Part shown: positions 11,022-19,572 of the stretch, piece by piece
How positions within the stretch are numbered: position 1 is the first letter of the stretch
Layout of the letters: every line of letters begins with the position of its first letter
Assembly (NCBI RefSeq): GCF_000835165.1
Contig: NZ_CP007790.1
Coordinates: 2,356,001-2,420,000, forward strand
Direction: 5' to 3'
Source: Corynebacterium marinum DSM 44953
GTDB lineage: Bacteria > Actinomycetota > Actinomycetes > Mycobacteriales > Mycobacteriaceae
Length of the DNA: 64,000 nt
Notes under the pieces: generated by a model
What the model was told of the DNA's origin: nothing
Seen by the model: the letters and a program-made list of their open reading frames with translations, nothing else
Databases searched by the model: none
Program-made: the position numbers and the translations under genes

Positions 11022-11042
11022 CTTGAGTCGGCTTCACTCAAG
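11022..11042. promoter_or_regulatory. HAIR operator (HspR binding site)
   Basis: CTTGAGT, seven bases, then ACTCAAG: an exact match to the HAIR inverted repeat recognised by HspR. It lies 81 bases upstream of the dnaK ATG and just downstream of the SigH-type promoter, where a bound repressor would block transcription. A looser inverted pair AAGTTGA/TCAACTT lies at 10974-10998. Confidence 0.92.
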
Positions 11043-11054
11043 CCTACATCCCTC

Positions 11055-11082
11055 TCAACGGACGGCTCCGCAAAGTTGTTCC
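11055..11082 (-). promoter_or_regulatory. SigH-type promoter of the dnaK operon
   Basis: On the minus strand GGGAAC at 11083-11078 is followed after 17 bases by CGTTGA (11060-11055), giving GGAAC-N18-GTT. This fits the SigH/SigR promoter consensus of actinobacteria (GGAA, 16-20 bases, GTT). The HAIR site begins about 13 bases further downstream, so one promoter integrates the SigH (oxidative/heat) and HspR inputs. Confidence 0.75.
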
Positions 11083-11112
11083 CGCTCGGCTCAAGTTTCT
11101 TGTTTCCGCTGC

Positions 11113-12192
11113 TCAGAGGAGTCGATCTGCCTCTCCCCACGTCCGCGCCGGCGCGAACAACCACGCCATCGCCCTCGTCCACTGTTCGGCGATCTCGGGC
11201 AACTCACCCTCCCCCTCCTCCGCGGACAGTCCGTGGTGCAGGATGTGGGCGAGGTCGAACGCCTCCAACAGGGGCGTGGCCCCCCGCAGGCCCGGAGACT
11301 GCGCCAGCAGCGCCGCCGTACCCCGCTCGAGCACACGTGCCCCTGCGGCCGCCGACGCCCCCGACCGCCACACCCCCGGCTCGAAATCCCACGCCCGTGT
11401 CCGGGCGGGCGGGAGGTCGTCGAGCTGCAGCGCCCAGCACAGCGCCTCGACCGCATGGCGGGAGCGCCCCAGCAGGGCGGCCCGCCTCCGCAGCGGGGCG
11501 GGGATGCGGGGGCGGTCGGCGGCGTCGAAAAGCTGGCGGCGGGCCCGGCCGACGTCGTCGAGGAAGCCTCGCTCCAGAGGGGTCAGCGCCGGACCGACGA
11601 GCCGGAGCTCCGCGATCACGTCGTCCGCCGGATGGAATGTCCCGTCGAGCAGGTGCGCGGCGGTCACCGCCACCACTGATAGCGCGCCGATGCGGTAGAC
11701 GGCCTCGGCAGGGTCACGCAGTTGAACCTCTGCCTCGGCGGGAATGACCGGAATTCCCTCGTCGAGCTCCAGGCCAGCCTGCCGCAGGGAACGGAGATTC
11801 CTCACTCGGCGCCGGTACGCGTCGACGTGCACGGGCACCTTGACTTCGTTCCCGGGCGCCGCGAGGTTCTCCCCGTCCATGTTCCGGAACGGTCCGTTGC
11901 CCACCCGGAACACCAGATTGTGCGCCTGCGCCCAGGGCGCAAACTCGGCCAGCCGGCGCGCGGTGTACCCGCTGTCGCGCTCGAAGCGGTAGATCGCGGC
12001 CGAGCGGGAGATGTGGCGGGTCAACGGGTGGACCTGCGTCACGGACGGCCCGGTGACGGTCAGGCCCGCCTCCGCGAGGTCGTTGAGCGAATCGCCGATC
12101 AACTGCCCGATCTCCTGCGGCCGGGTGAACACCTCTTCCGCACCGACGTCGGGGGCGAGCCTGGGCACCGTGGAGAACGCGAGGACATGCAT
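11113..12192 (-). CDS. DUF4272-like protein
   Basis: 359 residues from the ATG at 12192 (an in-frame ATG at 12201 is equally possible). The C-terminal half contains RHAVEALCWALQLDDLPP and ends with WLFAPARTWGEADRLL, features I associate with the DUF4272 family of unknown function; the assignment is from memory of the family pattern. The N-terminal half (FSTVPRLAPDVGAEEVF and an IYRFERDSG segment) looks like a separate small alpha/beta domain. No signal peptide, membrane helix or catalytic motif is obvious. It is divergent from putA, and its stop lies 31 bases from the dnaK SigH promoter on the same strand. Confidence 0.6.
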   Translation of the reverse strand: MHVLAFSTVPRLAPDVGAEEVFTRPQEIGQLIGDSLNDLAEAGLTVTGPSVTQVHPLTRHISRSAAIYRFERDSGYTARRLAEFAPWAQAHNLVFRVGNGPFRNMDGENLAAPGNEVKVPVHVDAYRRRVRNLRSLRQAGLELDEGIPVIPAEAEVQLRDPAEAVYRIGALSVVAVTAAHLLDGTFHPADDVIAELRLVGPALTPLERGFLDDVGRARRQLFDAADRPRIPAPLRRRAALLGRSRHAVEALCWALQLDDLPPARTRAWDFEPGVWRSGASAAAGARVLERGTAALLAQSPGLRGATPLLEAFDLAHILHHGLSAEEGEGELPEIAEQWTRAMAWLFAPARTWGEADRLL

Positions 12193-12263
12193 GCGGCACA
12201 TCCAACCAGACCACGGGCGGGCCAGCCCCCCAACCCTGGCGCACACCGTCCCTGCGCTGCCCC

Positions 12264-12417
12264 TATACTGGCCCGGTAGAGATCCACATCACATCGCGGG
12301 GCGACACCCATGCTCCGCCACATGAGAAAGGTGTCAGCCGGTGAACCTGCAGCTGCCCCGCACCCGCCACGCCAGTGACCGTCCCCCGGTGGTCGGCTGA
12401 CAACCCCCAGCCGATCC
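12264..12417 (+). promoter_or_regulatory. putA promoter/leader region with hairpin
   Basis: TATACT at 12264-12269 is the best -10 element before putA; no convincing -35 is seen. It would give a leader of about 180 bases. Within it are a short ORF (12341-12400) and a hairpin with nine-base arms, one G-T pair (12391-12399 with 12408-12416), whose left arm overlaps the end of that ORF. This is the geometry of a translated-leader attenuator, but function is inference. Confidence 0.4.
12341..12400 (+). CDS. Candidate 19-residue leader peptide upstream of putA
   Basis: A GTG start with AGAAAGG nine bases upstream opens a 19-codon frame ending 52 bases before putA. It contains three prolines, two consecutive four codons before the stop (RPPVVG), and its stop lies in the left arm of a hairpin at 12391-12416. 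Prolyl-tRNA level or ribosome slowing at the Pro-Pro pair could alter folding before a proline-catabolism gene. A second overlapping frame (12310-12378) holds four prolines. Short frames are common by chance at this G+C, so confidence is low. Confidence 0.3.
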   Translation: MNLQLPRTRHASDRPPVVG

Positions 12418-12452
12418 AGCATCACACCACCGAAGTCTGAAGGACGATCCCC

Positions 12453-15400
12453 ATGACCGAGCACACCACTGTCGAAGCCATCCTCGAACCCGCCGTCGAC
12501 CGGGCCCGCACCTGGCTCAGCGCCAGCGCGGGCGGAGACGGGTCCTCGGCGACCGAACGCCTCGCCGACCTGGTCCGCGACCCCGCCGGGGTGTCGTTCA
12601 CCATGGACTTCGTCGACCGGGTCATGCGCCCGGAGGACAACCGCACGGCGGCGCAGGCGCTCCGGAGCATGGACACGCCGCCGGATTTCCTCGGCCGCCT
12701 CAACCAGGCCGCGCTGCGCCTGGGCGGCCTCCTGGGGCCGAAGCTGCCCGGCGTCGTCATGCCCGCGGCCCGCGCACGGATGCGTCAGATGGTGGGCCAC
12801 CTGGTCCTCGACGCCGACGGCAAGGCACTGAACAAGCTGCTGGACAAGGCTGCCGCGGACGGAAACCACCTCAACCTCAACCTGCTCGGCGAGGCCGTGC
12901 TGGGCGACGGAGAGGCAGACCGCCGTGCCGGACGCACCCTGCAGCTCATCGAGAATCCGCGGGTGACCTACGTGTCGGTGAAGGCGTCCAGCCTGTGCGC
13001 CCAGCTCAACCCCTGGGACCTGGAGGGCAACCTCGTCCGGTTGAAGGACCAGCTGCGGCCGATGTACCGGGCGGCCCACGCCTCCGGCACCTTCGTCAAC
13101 CTGGACATGGAGGAGTACAAGGATCTCCGCCTGACCATCAGGTTGTTCACGGAGCTGCTCGGCGAGACCGAGTTCACCGATCTCAAGGCCGGGATCGTCC
13201 TGCAGGCCTACCTCCCTGACTCCCACGCCGCCCTGCAGGAGCTGGCGGAGTTCGCCGCCGGACGGGTCGCGGCCGGCGGAGCGCCGATCAAGATCCGGTT
13301 GGTCAAAGGTGCCAACCTCTCGATGGAAAAGGTCGAGGCCGAGCTCCACGGCTGGGAACAGGCCCCCTACGCCACCAAGGCGGAGGTGGACGCCAACTAT
13401 GTCCGCCTCCTCGACTTCATCCTGCGACCCGGGCACGCGGCGAACGTGCGCATCGGCGTGGCCAGCCACAACCTCTTCACGGTGGCGCTGGCCTGGGAGC
13501 TGGCACTGGCGCGCGGGGTGACCGACCAGATCGACGCCGAGATGCTGCAGGGCATGGCACCCGCCCAGCAGGACGCGGTGCGGGCGGAGATCGGCCGGAT
13601 GATCCTCTACACCCCGGTCGTGCACGCCGAGGATTTCGACGTCGCCGTGTCCTACCTGGTCCGCCGACTGGAGGAGAATGCCGCGGAGGAGAACTTCCTC
13701 CACGCGCTGTTCGCCCCCGACATCGAGCCGCCGAGCCCGATGGACCTGCAGGAGCAGGGCCTGCGCCGGGCCGTGGCCGAGCGGGAGAGCACCTCGGCGC
13801 AGCCCCGACGGAGGCAGGACCGCCGCGACGAGGAGGGCCGCCAGGCGCCCCGCACGGGGCGCTTCGAGAACGAGCCGGACACCGACCCGGCGCTGCGCGC
13901 CAACCGCGCGTGGGCACTGGACGCCCTGGCCGCGTCCCCGCACCGCCTCCGGGCCGAGGAGATCACCGATCCGGCCGTCGTGGATGAGGCGGTGCAGAAG
14001 GCGCGCGACCTGGCGCCCGCGTGGGCGCAGCTCAGCGGCGAACGGCGGGCCGAGGTGCTCGAGAGCATCGCCGACGAGCTCGCCGACGCCCGCGGCGAGC
14101 TGCTCACCGTCATGGCGCATGAGGCGGGCAAGACGGCCGAGCAGTCCGACCCGGAGATCTCGGAGGCGATCGATTTCGCCGCCTACTACGCCGAATCCGC
14201 CCGCAACCTGGACCGGGCGCGCTCGCAGTTCACCCCGCACGCGCTCACCGTGGTCGTGCCGCCGTGGAACTTCCCCGTCGCCATCCCTGCGGGCGGTGTC
14301 CTCGCCGCCCTGGCCGCCGGTTCGGCGGCGATCATCAAACCCGCGCCCCAGACCGTGGCGTGCGCCGAGGTGATGGTCGACGCGGTGCACCGCGGCCTGG
14401 CCCGCCACGGGATCGACGAGGACCTGGTGCAGTTCCTCCGCGCGGACGAGGCGGACGCCGGAAAGCGGCTGATCTCCCACGAGGACGTCGACCACGTCAT
14501 CCTCACCGGCGCGACCGAAACCGCCGAGCTGTTCCGGTCCTGGCGCCCGGAGATGAATCTGAGCGCGGAGACGTCGGGCAAGAACGCGATCATCGTCACC
14601 CCGGCCACGGACCCTGACCTGGCGGTCGCCGATATCCTCCGCTCCGCGTTCGGCCACTCCGGACAGAAATGTTCGGCGTCCTCCCTGGTCATCCTCGTGG
14701 GCCGGGCCGGCGAGTCGAAGCGGCTGCGCTCGCAGCTCATCGACGCCGTGGCCACGCTCCGCGTCGGCCCCGGCACCGACATCTCCACCACCATGAACGG
14801 GCTGATCGAACCGCCCGGCGAGAAGTTGCGCCGCGGCTTGACCCGCCTCGACGCCGGGGAGACCTGGCTGCTGGAGCCGGAACAGCTCGACGAGGAGGGC
14901 CGCTTCTGGTCGCCGGGCATCCGCGACAACGTGCGCCCGGGGTCCTGGTACCACACCCACGAGTGCTTCGGTCCCGTGCTGGGCATCATGCACGCCGCCA
15001 ACCTGGACGAGGCGATCGAGTGGCAGAACTCCACCGGATTCGGGCTGACCGGGGGCATCCACTCCCTCGACGGGGCGGAGATCGACCACTGGATCGACAA
15101 CGTCGAGGTGGGCAACGCCTACGTCAACCGCGGCATCACCGGGGCGATTGTGCAGCGCCAGTCCTTCGGCGGCTGGAAGCAATCCGTCATCGGCGCGGGG
15201 GCGAAGGCCGGCGGACCCAACTACGTCGCCCAGCTGGGGACCTGGGCGGACGGCGGCCACGACCACGCCGAGGTGGAACTCACCCGGGAGGTCGCCGACC
15301 TGCTCGCCGACGCCGCCGCGCACCTCTCCCCCGAGGATCACACCTGGCTGCGCTCGGCGGCCGAGCTCGACGAACTCGCCTGGCGCGAGGAGTTCGGCCG

Positions 15401-15779
15401 CGAGCACGACCTCAGCGGCCTGCGCAGCGAGGCCAACATCTTCCGCTACCGCCCGCTGCCGGAGCCGCTGTCCGTCCACGTCGGGGCCGGCGCCCGGGAG
15501 CGGGACCTGTGGCGCCTGCGGCTGGCCGGTCTGCGGGCCGGGGTCGGTGTCGAGGTCCTCGAGGGCACGGACCTCGCGCCCGGCAGCCGCGTGCGCGCCC
15601 TCGGCGAGGTGGACCCGTCCCTGTACGCGGCCGCAGCCGCGACGGGGTCGGTCGTCCTCGACCAGCCCGTGCTCGCCGACGGCCGACGCGAGCTGCTGCC
15701 CTTCCTCCTCGAGCAGGCGGTGTCGGTGACCCTCCACCGCTTCGGCGTGCTGAGGCAGGTGGGTTCCGTCCGCCGCTGA
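12453..15779 (+). CDS. putA: Bifunctional proline dehydrogenase / glutamate-semialdehyde dehydrogenase PutA
   Basis: 1108-residue enzyme oxidising proline to P5C (FAD-dependent) and then to glutamate (NAD-dependent). The proline dehydrogenase barrel fills about residues 1-430 (YVSVKASSLCAQLNPWD, RLVKGANLSMEKVEAELHGW, RIGVASHNLF). A charged linker at about 440-480 precedes the aldehyde dehydrogenase domain: PPWNFPVAIPAGG, catalytic-base region SAETSGKNAII and nucleophile Cys near residue 740 in HSGQKCSAS. The C-terminal about 100 residues match the extra domain of long PutAs. No N-terminal ribbon-helix-helix is present, so it is not a trifunctional self-repressing PutA. A GAAGGA-like site precedes the ATG. 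Confidence 0.95.
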   Translation: MTEHTTVEAILEPAVDRARTWLSASAGGDGSSATERLADLVRDPAGVSFTMDFVDRVMRPEDNRTAAQALRSMDTPPDFLGRLNQAALRLGGLLGPKLPGVVMPAARARMRQMVGHLVLDADGKALNKLLDKAAADGNHLNLNLLGEAVLGDGEADRRAGRTLQLIENPRVTYVSVKASSLCAQLNPWDLEGNLVRLKDQLRPMYRAAHASGTFVNLDMEEYKDLRLTIRLFTELLGETEFTDLKAGIVLQAYLPDSHAALQELAEFAAGRVAAGGAPIKIRLVKGANLSMEKVEAELHGWEQAPYATKAEVDANYVRLLDFILRPGHAANVRIGVASHNLFTVALAWELALARGVTDQIDAEMLQGMAPAQQDAVRAEIGRMILYTPVVHAEDFDVAVSYLVRRLEENAAEENFLHALFAPDIEPPSPMDLQEQGLRRAVAERESTSAQPRRRQDRRDEEGRQAPRTGRFENEPDTDPALRANRAWALDALAASPHRLRAEEITDPAVVDEAVQKARDLAPAWAQLSGERRAEVLESIADELADARGELLTVMAHEAGKTAEQSDPEISEAIDFAAYYAESARNLDRARSQFTPHALTVVVPPWNFPVAIPAGGVLAALAAGSAAIIKPAPQTVACAEVMVDAVHRGLARHGIDEDLVQFLRADEADAGKRLISHEDVDHVILTGATETAELFRSWRPEMNLSAETSGKNAIIVTPATDPDLAVADILRSAFGHSGQKCSASSLVILVGRAGESKRLRSQLIDAVATLRVGPGTDISTTMNGLIEPPGEKLRRGLTRLDAGETWLLEPEQLDEEGRFWSPGIRDNVRPGSWYHTHECFGPVLGIMHAANLDEAIEWQNSTGFGLTGGIHSLDGAEIDHWIDNVEVGNAYVNRGITGAIVQRQSFGGWKQSVIGAGAKAGGPNYVAQLGTWADGGHDHAEVELTREVADLLADAAAHLSPEDHTWLRSAAELDELAWREEFGREHDLSGLRSEANIFRYRPLPEPLSVHVGAGARERDLWRLRLAGLRAGVGVEVLEGTDLAPGSRVRALGEVDPSLYAAAAATGSVVLDQPVLADGRRELLPFLLEQAVSVTLHRFGVLRQVGSVRR

Positions 15780-15801
15780 CGCAGCGGGTTTCTCTGGCAG
15801 A

Positions 15802-17220
15802 ATGAGAGTCCTGATGAGCACCTCCACTGATCCCCACGAACCCGGCGAGACCGGCACCGACACCCGCGACTTCGCGGAGACGGTTTCCGACTACGCCGAA
15901 CTCTCCGACAACCCCCAGGACGTCACCAACCGGCAGGATGACGATGACGTCACCGACCGCGCGGTCTTCATCGGCCGCGACGGCCGGTGGGCCGCTGGCT
16001 GGGCGCTGCGTTTCATCATCTTCGTCGCCGCCACATACATTCTGGGCCGGATCCTCGGTTTCATCTGGGCGGGCATCCTGCCGATCGTCCTGGCGCTGCT
16101 GGTCGCCACCGTGCTCTGGCCGCCGACGAAGCTGCTCCGCGACAAGCTGAAATTCGCTCCCGCCCTGGCGACGGTCGTCGTCCTGGTCGGATTCTTCGCC
16201 GTCATCGGCGGCATCTTCGCCGCGATGGCCCCCATCGTCCGGAATCAGGGCGCCGACCTGGTCGAACAGGCCGCCGCAGGCATCCGGCAGGTGTCCGAAC
16301 GGATCCAGGGGCCGCCCTTCAACGTTGATCTGGGAGAGTTCGACGGGGTTCTCAACGACCTCACGGGATACCTCCAGGACCAGTCCTCGCAGATTGCGTC
16401 CGGGGTGTTCACGGGCCTGAGCGCGGCGACGTCGGTGGTGGTCACCCTCGTCGTGATGCTGGTGCTCACGTTCTTCTTCCTCAAGGACGGCGACAAGTTC
16501 CTGCCGTGGCTGCGCAAGTACACCGGAGCCAACGCGGGCTGGCACCTCACCGAGGTGCTCACCCGCTCCTGGAACACGCTCGCCGGTTTCATCCGCACCC
16601 AGGCGATCGTCTCGTTCGTCGACGCCACGTTCATCGGCATCGGCCTGCTGCTCCTCGGCGTGCCGTTGGCCTTCGTGCTGGCCGTGATCACCTTCTTCGC
16701 CGGGTTCATCCCCATCGTCGGCGCCTTCACCGCCGGCGCGCTGGCGGTGATCATCGCCCTGGTGACCAACGGAGTGACCAACGCCCTGTTCGTGCTACTG
16801 CTCATCATCGCGGTGCAGCAGATCGAGGGCAACATTCTCCAGCCGGTGCTGCAGTCCAAGGCCATGAACCTGCACGCCGCCGTGGTGCTGCTGTCGGTGA
16901 CGCTCGGCTCCACCCTCTTCGGCATCGTCGGCGCCTTCCTCGCGGTCCCGGTCGCCGCGGTCGGCGCCGTGTGGTTCCGCTACCACTCCGAGCTGGTGGC
17001 CCTGCGCGCCGGTGAAATCACCATCGACGACATCGAGATCGCCACCGCGAAGGGGAGCACCCTCACCTCCTGGGAGGCGTTCACCGCCGTCCGGGAGAAA
17101 CTGATCTCGGTGGGCCGGCGCAAGTCCGAGGCCGGGCAGAAAGAAGAAGACGCCGCCGTCGACGAGGACAGCGGCGCCGAGTCCGGTTACCGCACGGTCG
17201 CATCGACCAGGCCGGAGTAA
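15802..17220 (+). CDS. AI-2E family transporter
   Basis: 472-residue (468 from the alternative ATG at 15814) polytopic membrane protein of the AI-2E/YdiK-PerM family. An acidic N-terminal tail of about 65 residues precedes about eight hydrophobic helices, including the family pattern LLLGVPLAFVLAVITFFAGFIPIVGAF and QQIEGNILQPVLQSKAMNLH; a charged C-terminal tail follows. Family members export small molecules or ions (AI-2, Na+/H+ in some), and no substrate can be assigned. It lies 22 bases after putA and may be co-transcribed; it converges with the nucleosidase gene. Confidence 0.88.
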   Translation: MRVLMSTSTDPHEPGETGTDTRDFAETVSDYAELSDNPQDVTNRQDDDDVTDRAVFIGRDGRWAAGWALRFIIFVAATYILGRILGFIWAGILPIVLALLVATVLWPPTKLLRDKLKFAPALATVVVLVGFFAVIGGIFAAMAPIVRNQGADLVEQAAAGIRQVSERIQGPPFNVDLGEFDGVLNDLTGYLQDQSSQIASGVFTGLSAATSVVVTLVVMLVLTFFFLKDGDKFLPWLRKYTGANAGWHLTEVLTRSWNTLAGFIRTQAIVSFVDATFIGIGLLLLGVPLAFVLAVITFFAGFIPIVGAFTAGALAVIIALVTNGVTNALFVLLLIIAVQQIEGNILQPVLQSKAMNLHAAVVLLSVTLGSTLFGIVGAFLAVPVAAVGAVWFRYHSELVALRAGEITIDDIEIATAKGSTLTSWEAFTAVREKLISVGRRKSEAGQKEEDAAVDEDSGAESGYRTVASTRPE

Positions 17221-17234
17221 CCGGGACGGAGCAG

Positions 17235-17825
17235 TTAGGCCTGAGTGGTGGTTTCCACCAGCAGGCGGACCGCCTCGGCCAGCTGGACAGCGCCGGGGTC
17301 GACGGCTTCCGCCCAGCCCGAGGCGGTCTCCTCGTCCGCGTTGTCCGAGATCTGCTTGAGCAGGGTCACCGGGATGTTGAAGTGGTACGCCACGGCGCAC
17401 ACCGCGTAACCCTCCATGTCCACGAGGCCGGCGTCCTGCGCCAGTCGGTCGCGGGTCGCGGAGTCCTCGACGAACGTGTCGCCGGTGGCGAGCTGGGCTG
17501 TCGGGAAGCGGCCGGAGGTCTCCGGCTCGAAGGTGAGCGGCAGTGCCTCGCCCGTCACGCCGGGGATCTCGGCGGACTGGAAGTCGTGCTTGTGCACGCG
17601 GTCGATCTCGTAGACGCCGACGGTGTGGTCGTCGCGCAGCGCTCCGGCCGTGCCGATGTTGATGATGCGGGAGGGCAGGTTGCCGGCCGCGCGGCGCTCG
17701 GCGAGCGTCAGGGTCAGGGAGATCGCGGCCGGCAGGGTGCCGATTCCGGTGATCAGGACGTCAGAGCCCTCGGGAAGGTGGGCGGCCTCGCCCGCAACGG
17801 CGGCGACGAACAGGGGTGCGGTCAT
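17235..17825 (-). CDS. 5'-methylthioadenosine/S-adenosylhomocysteine nucleosidase-like protein
   Basis: 196-residue nucleoside phosphorylase-fold hydrolase expected to remove adenine from MTA or SAH. It shows ITGIGTLPAAISLTLTL near the N-terminus, INIGTAGAL, and the family's acidic signature VDMEGYAVCAVAYHFNIP, with the catalytic-type aspartate in KQISDNAD. It is shorter than classic MtnN (about 230 residues), the N-terminal strand being cut back, which is usual for actinobacterial versions. It lies just downstream of the sulfur operon on the same strand (102 bases), fitting a role in recycling sulfur-containing metabolites, though co-regulation is inference. Confidence 0.82.
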   Translation of the reverse strand: MTAPLFVAAVAGEAAHLPEGSDVLITGIGTLPAAISLTLTLAERRAAGNLPSRIINIGTAGALRDDHTVGVYEIDRVHKHDFQSAEIPGVTGEALPLTFEPETSGRFPTAQLATGDTFVEDSATRDRLAQDAGLVDMEGYAVCAVAYHFNIPVTLLKQISDNADEETASGWAEAVDPGAVQLAEAVRLLVETTTQA

Positions 17826-17927
17826 GGTCGGTGAGTGTAGTGGCCCCCGGGGCGGAATCGGAAAACATACGTGACGAACTCCCCCGCCGCTTCTCGACGC
17901 CCGCGGCTGTCACCGCAGTCCCCCCGC

Positions 17928-18866
17928 TCAGCGCGTCCGCTGGCGGGCGAGCACGCCCTCGGGGGCGACCGTCTCCCCGGTCAGCGGCGGCACGTCGTGG
18001 GCGCGGGCCGCCTTCGCACGGCGGTAGCCGAGGACGGCGAAGCCCAGACCGGCGATGACCGCAGCGATCCGCACGCCGACGACGGCGGCTCCCTCCACGC
18101 CCGCCACACCCAGGACCGCCGGCAGGTTCAGGACCACGAGCAGGGTGCCCACGACGCCGCCGAGCAGCACGGCGTCCAGGCGGCTGACCAGCCAGGCGGC
18201 GACGGGCGCCGCGACGCAGCCGCCGATGAGCAGGGCCAGGACCGCCGGCAGGTACTGGACGATCTCGTCCCACATCCCGATGGCGAATCCCAGCGTCGCC
18301 GCGGCGGTGACGAGGAACTCCGCGGTGTTGACGGTGCCGACGATCCGGCGCGGCTCCGCCTTTCCCATGGTCAGCAGGGTGGACGTGGTCACCGGGCCCC
18401 AGCCGCCGCCGCCGGAGGCATCGATGAATCCACCGAACACTCCCAGACCGCCGAGGAACCCCCGCCGGTAGGAGCGGTCGCCGGCCGCGCGTCTGACCCT
18501 GCCCCGGGAGAAACGCCACACCAGGTTCATGCCGATGAGGGTGAGGATGGCTGCTGTGACAGGCGCGGCGGCTTCGGTGGAGATGTTCGACAGGAAGGTC
18601 GCGCCGGCGAAGGCGCCGAGAGCGCCGGGGACGCCGAGGCGCAGCACCACCGACCAGTCGACGTTGCCGAATTTCCAGTGGCTGAACCCCGAGACCAGGG
18701 TGGTGCCCAGCTCCGCGGCGTGGACCACGGCGGAGGCGTGCGCGGGGCCGAGGCCGGCGAGCACGATGAGGATGGTGGTGGAGGTGACGCCGAAGCCCAT
18801 GCCCAGGCCGCCGTCGACGAGTTGGGCGGCCAGGCCCGCAATGGCGATGAGGATGAGTGCCTTCAC
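17928..18866 (-). CDS. cysZ: Sulfate permease CysZ (TSUP/TauE-SafE family)
   Basis: 312-residue membrane protein of about eight helices with the duplicated TSUP half (GLAAQLVDGGLGMGFGVTSTTILIVLAGL and, further on, GFLGGLGVFGGFIDASGGGGWGPV). In C. glutamicum the equivalent last gene of the cluster is cysZ, a sulfate uptake system. The GTG start overlaps the cysY stop (GTGA). A basic C-terminal tail follows the last helix. This is unrelated to the E. coli protein also called CysZ. Confidence 0.88.
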   Translation of the reverse strand: MKALILIAIAGLAAQLVDGGLGMGFGVTSTTILIVLAGLGPAHASAVVHAAELGTTLVSGFSHWKFGNVDWSVVLRLGVPGALGAFAGATFLSNISTEAAAPVTAAILTLIGMNLVWRFSRGRVRRAAGDRSYRRGFLGGLGVFGGFIDASGGGGWGPVTTSTLLTMGKAEPRRIVGTVNTAEFLVTAAATLGFAIGMWDEIVQYLPAVLALLIGGCVAAPVAAWLVSRLDAVLLGGVVGTLLVVLNLPAVLGVAGVEGAAVVGVRIAAVIAGLGFAVLGYRRAKAARAHDVPPLTGETVAPEGVLARQRTR

Positions 18867-19570
18867 GTGGCTGCCCTCTCCGTGTGCCTGCCCGCCACCA
18901 GGGCCGCGAGGTCGGCGGCCAGGGGGGTCGAGTGGGTGATGCGCGCCCCGGTGGCGTCCTGGATGCGGGTGATGAGGGTGGTGATCCGGTCCAGCAGGAG
19001 GCCTTCGGTGACGAACAGCGGCAGGATGTGCACGGAATCGTGTTCGGCCGCCACCTCGATCAGGCCGGCACCGGGGTCGACGGGGCCGGTGGCGGGGACG
19101 ACGGTGACCCCGCGTCCGGACAGTGCGGCGATCAGTTCACCCAGCTGCGCGAGCGCCGCCACCCCGCCCGGGTCCGAGGTCCCGGCCGGGTAGAGCGCCA
19201 CGTGTGCCCCCTCGGGGGCGTCGGCGGCCAGTCTCTCCGCCAGCACGGCGGCGATCTCGGGGCCGGTGCCCAGCCCTTCTGCCAGCCGGAGGTTGATGCC
19301 CGTCGCCGCCCGCGCCTGTTCCAGCGCCTCTGGCACATCGTGCCGGGCGTGGAAGGCGCGGGTGAACAGCAGCGGCACGACGATGGCGTCGTCGTGGCCG
19401 CGTTCGGCGGCGAGGGCGGCGGCGGCGGCGAGGGAGGGCTCGTCGAACTCGAGGTGCGCGGCGAGCGCATCCACGCCGGCGATCTCCCCGGCCAGGGCCG
19501 TGAGCCGACGGATGCCGGGCTCCGCCTGCGGGTGGCGGGATCCGTGGGAGAGGGTGATCAGCGCCGTCAC
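18863..19570 (-). CDS. cysY: Sirohydrochlorin ferrochelatase-like protein CysY
   Basis: 235-residue CbiX/SirB-type chelatase that inserts iron into sirohydrochlorin to make siroheme for the sulfite reductase encoded upstream. The N-terminal half starts with ALITLSHGSRHPQAEPG, containing the metal-binding histidine, and the second half repeats the fold (VTVVPATGPVDPGAGLIEV, HILPLFVTEGLLLDRI). It starts on GTG two bases after cysN and overlaps cysZ by four bases, in the same place as C. glutamicum cysY. Confidence 0.9.
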   Translation of the reverse strand: MTALITLSHGSRHPQAEPGIRRLTALAGEIAGVDALAAHLEFDEPSLAAAAALAAERGHDDAIVVPLLFTRAFHARHDVPEALEQARAATGINLRLAEGLGTGPEIAAVLAERLAADAPEGAHVALYPAGTSDPGGVAALAQLGELIAALSGRGVTVVPATGPVDPGAGLIEVAAEHDSVHILPLFVTEGLLLDRITTLITRIQDATGARITHSTPLAADLAALVAGRHTERAAT

Positions 19571-19572
19571 GG

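Noticed and set aside
12099..15863. Very long open frame on the minus strand opposite putA
   Set aside because: It is the GC-rich shadow of putA: low-complexity Arg/Gly/Val-rich translation, no family resemblance, while the plus frame gives a complete PutA.
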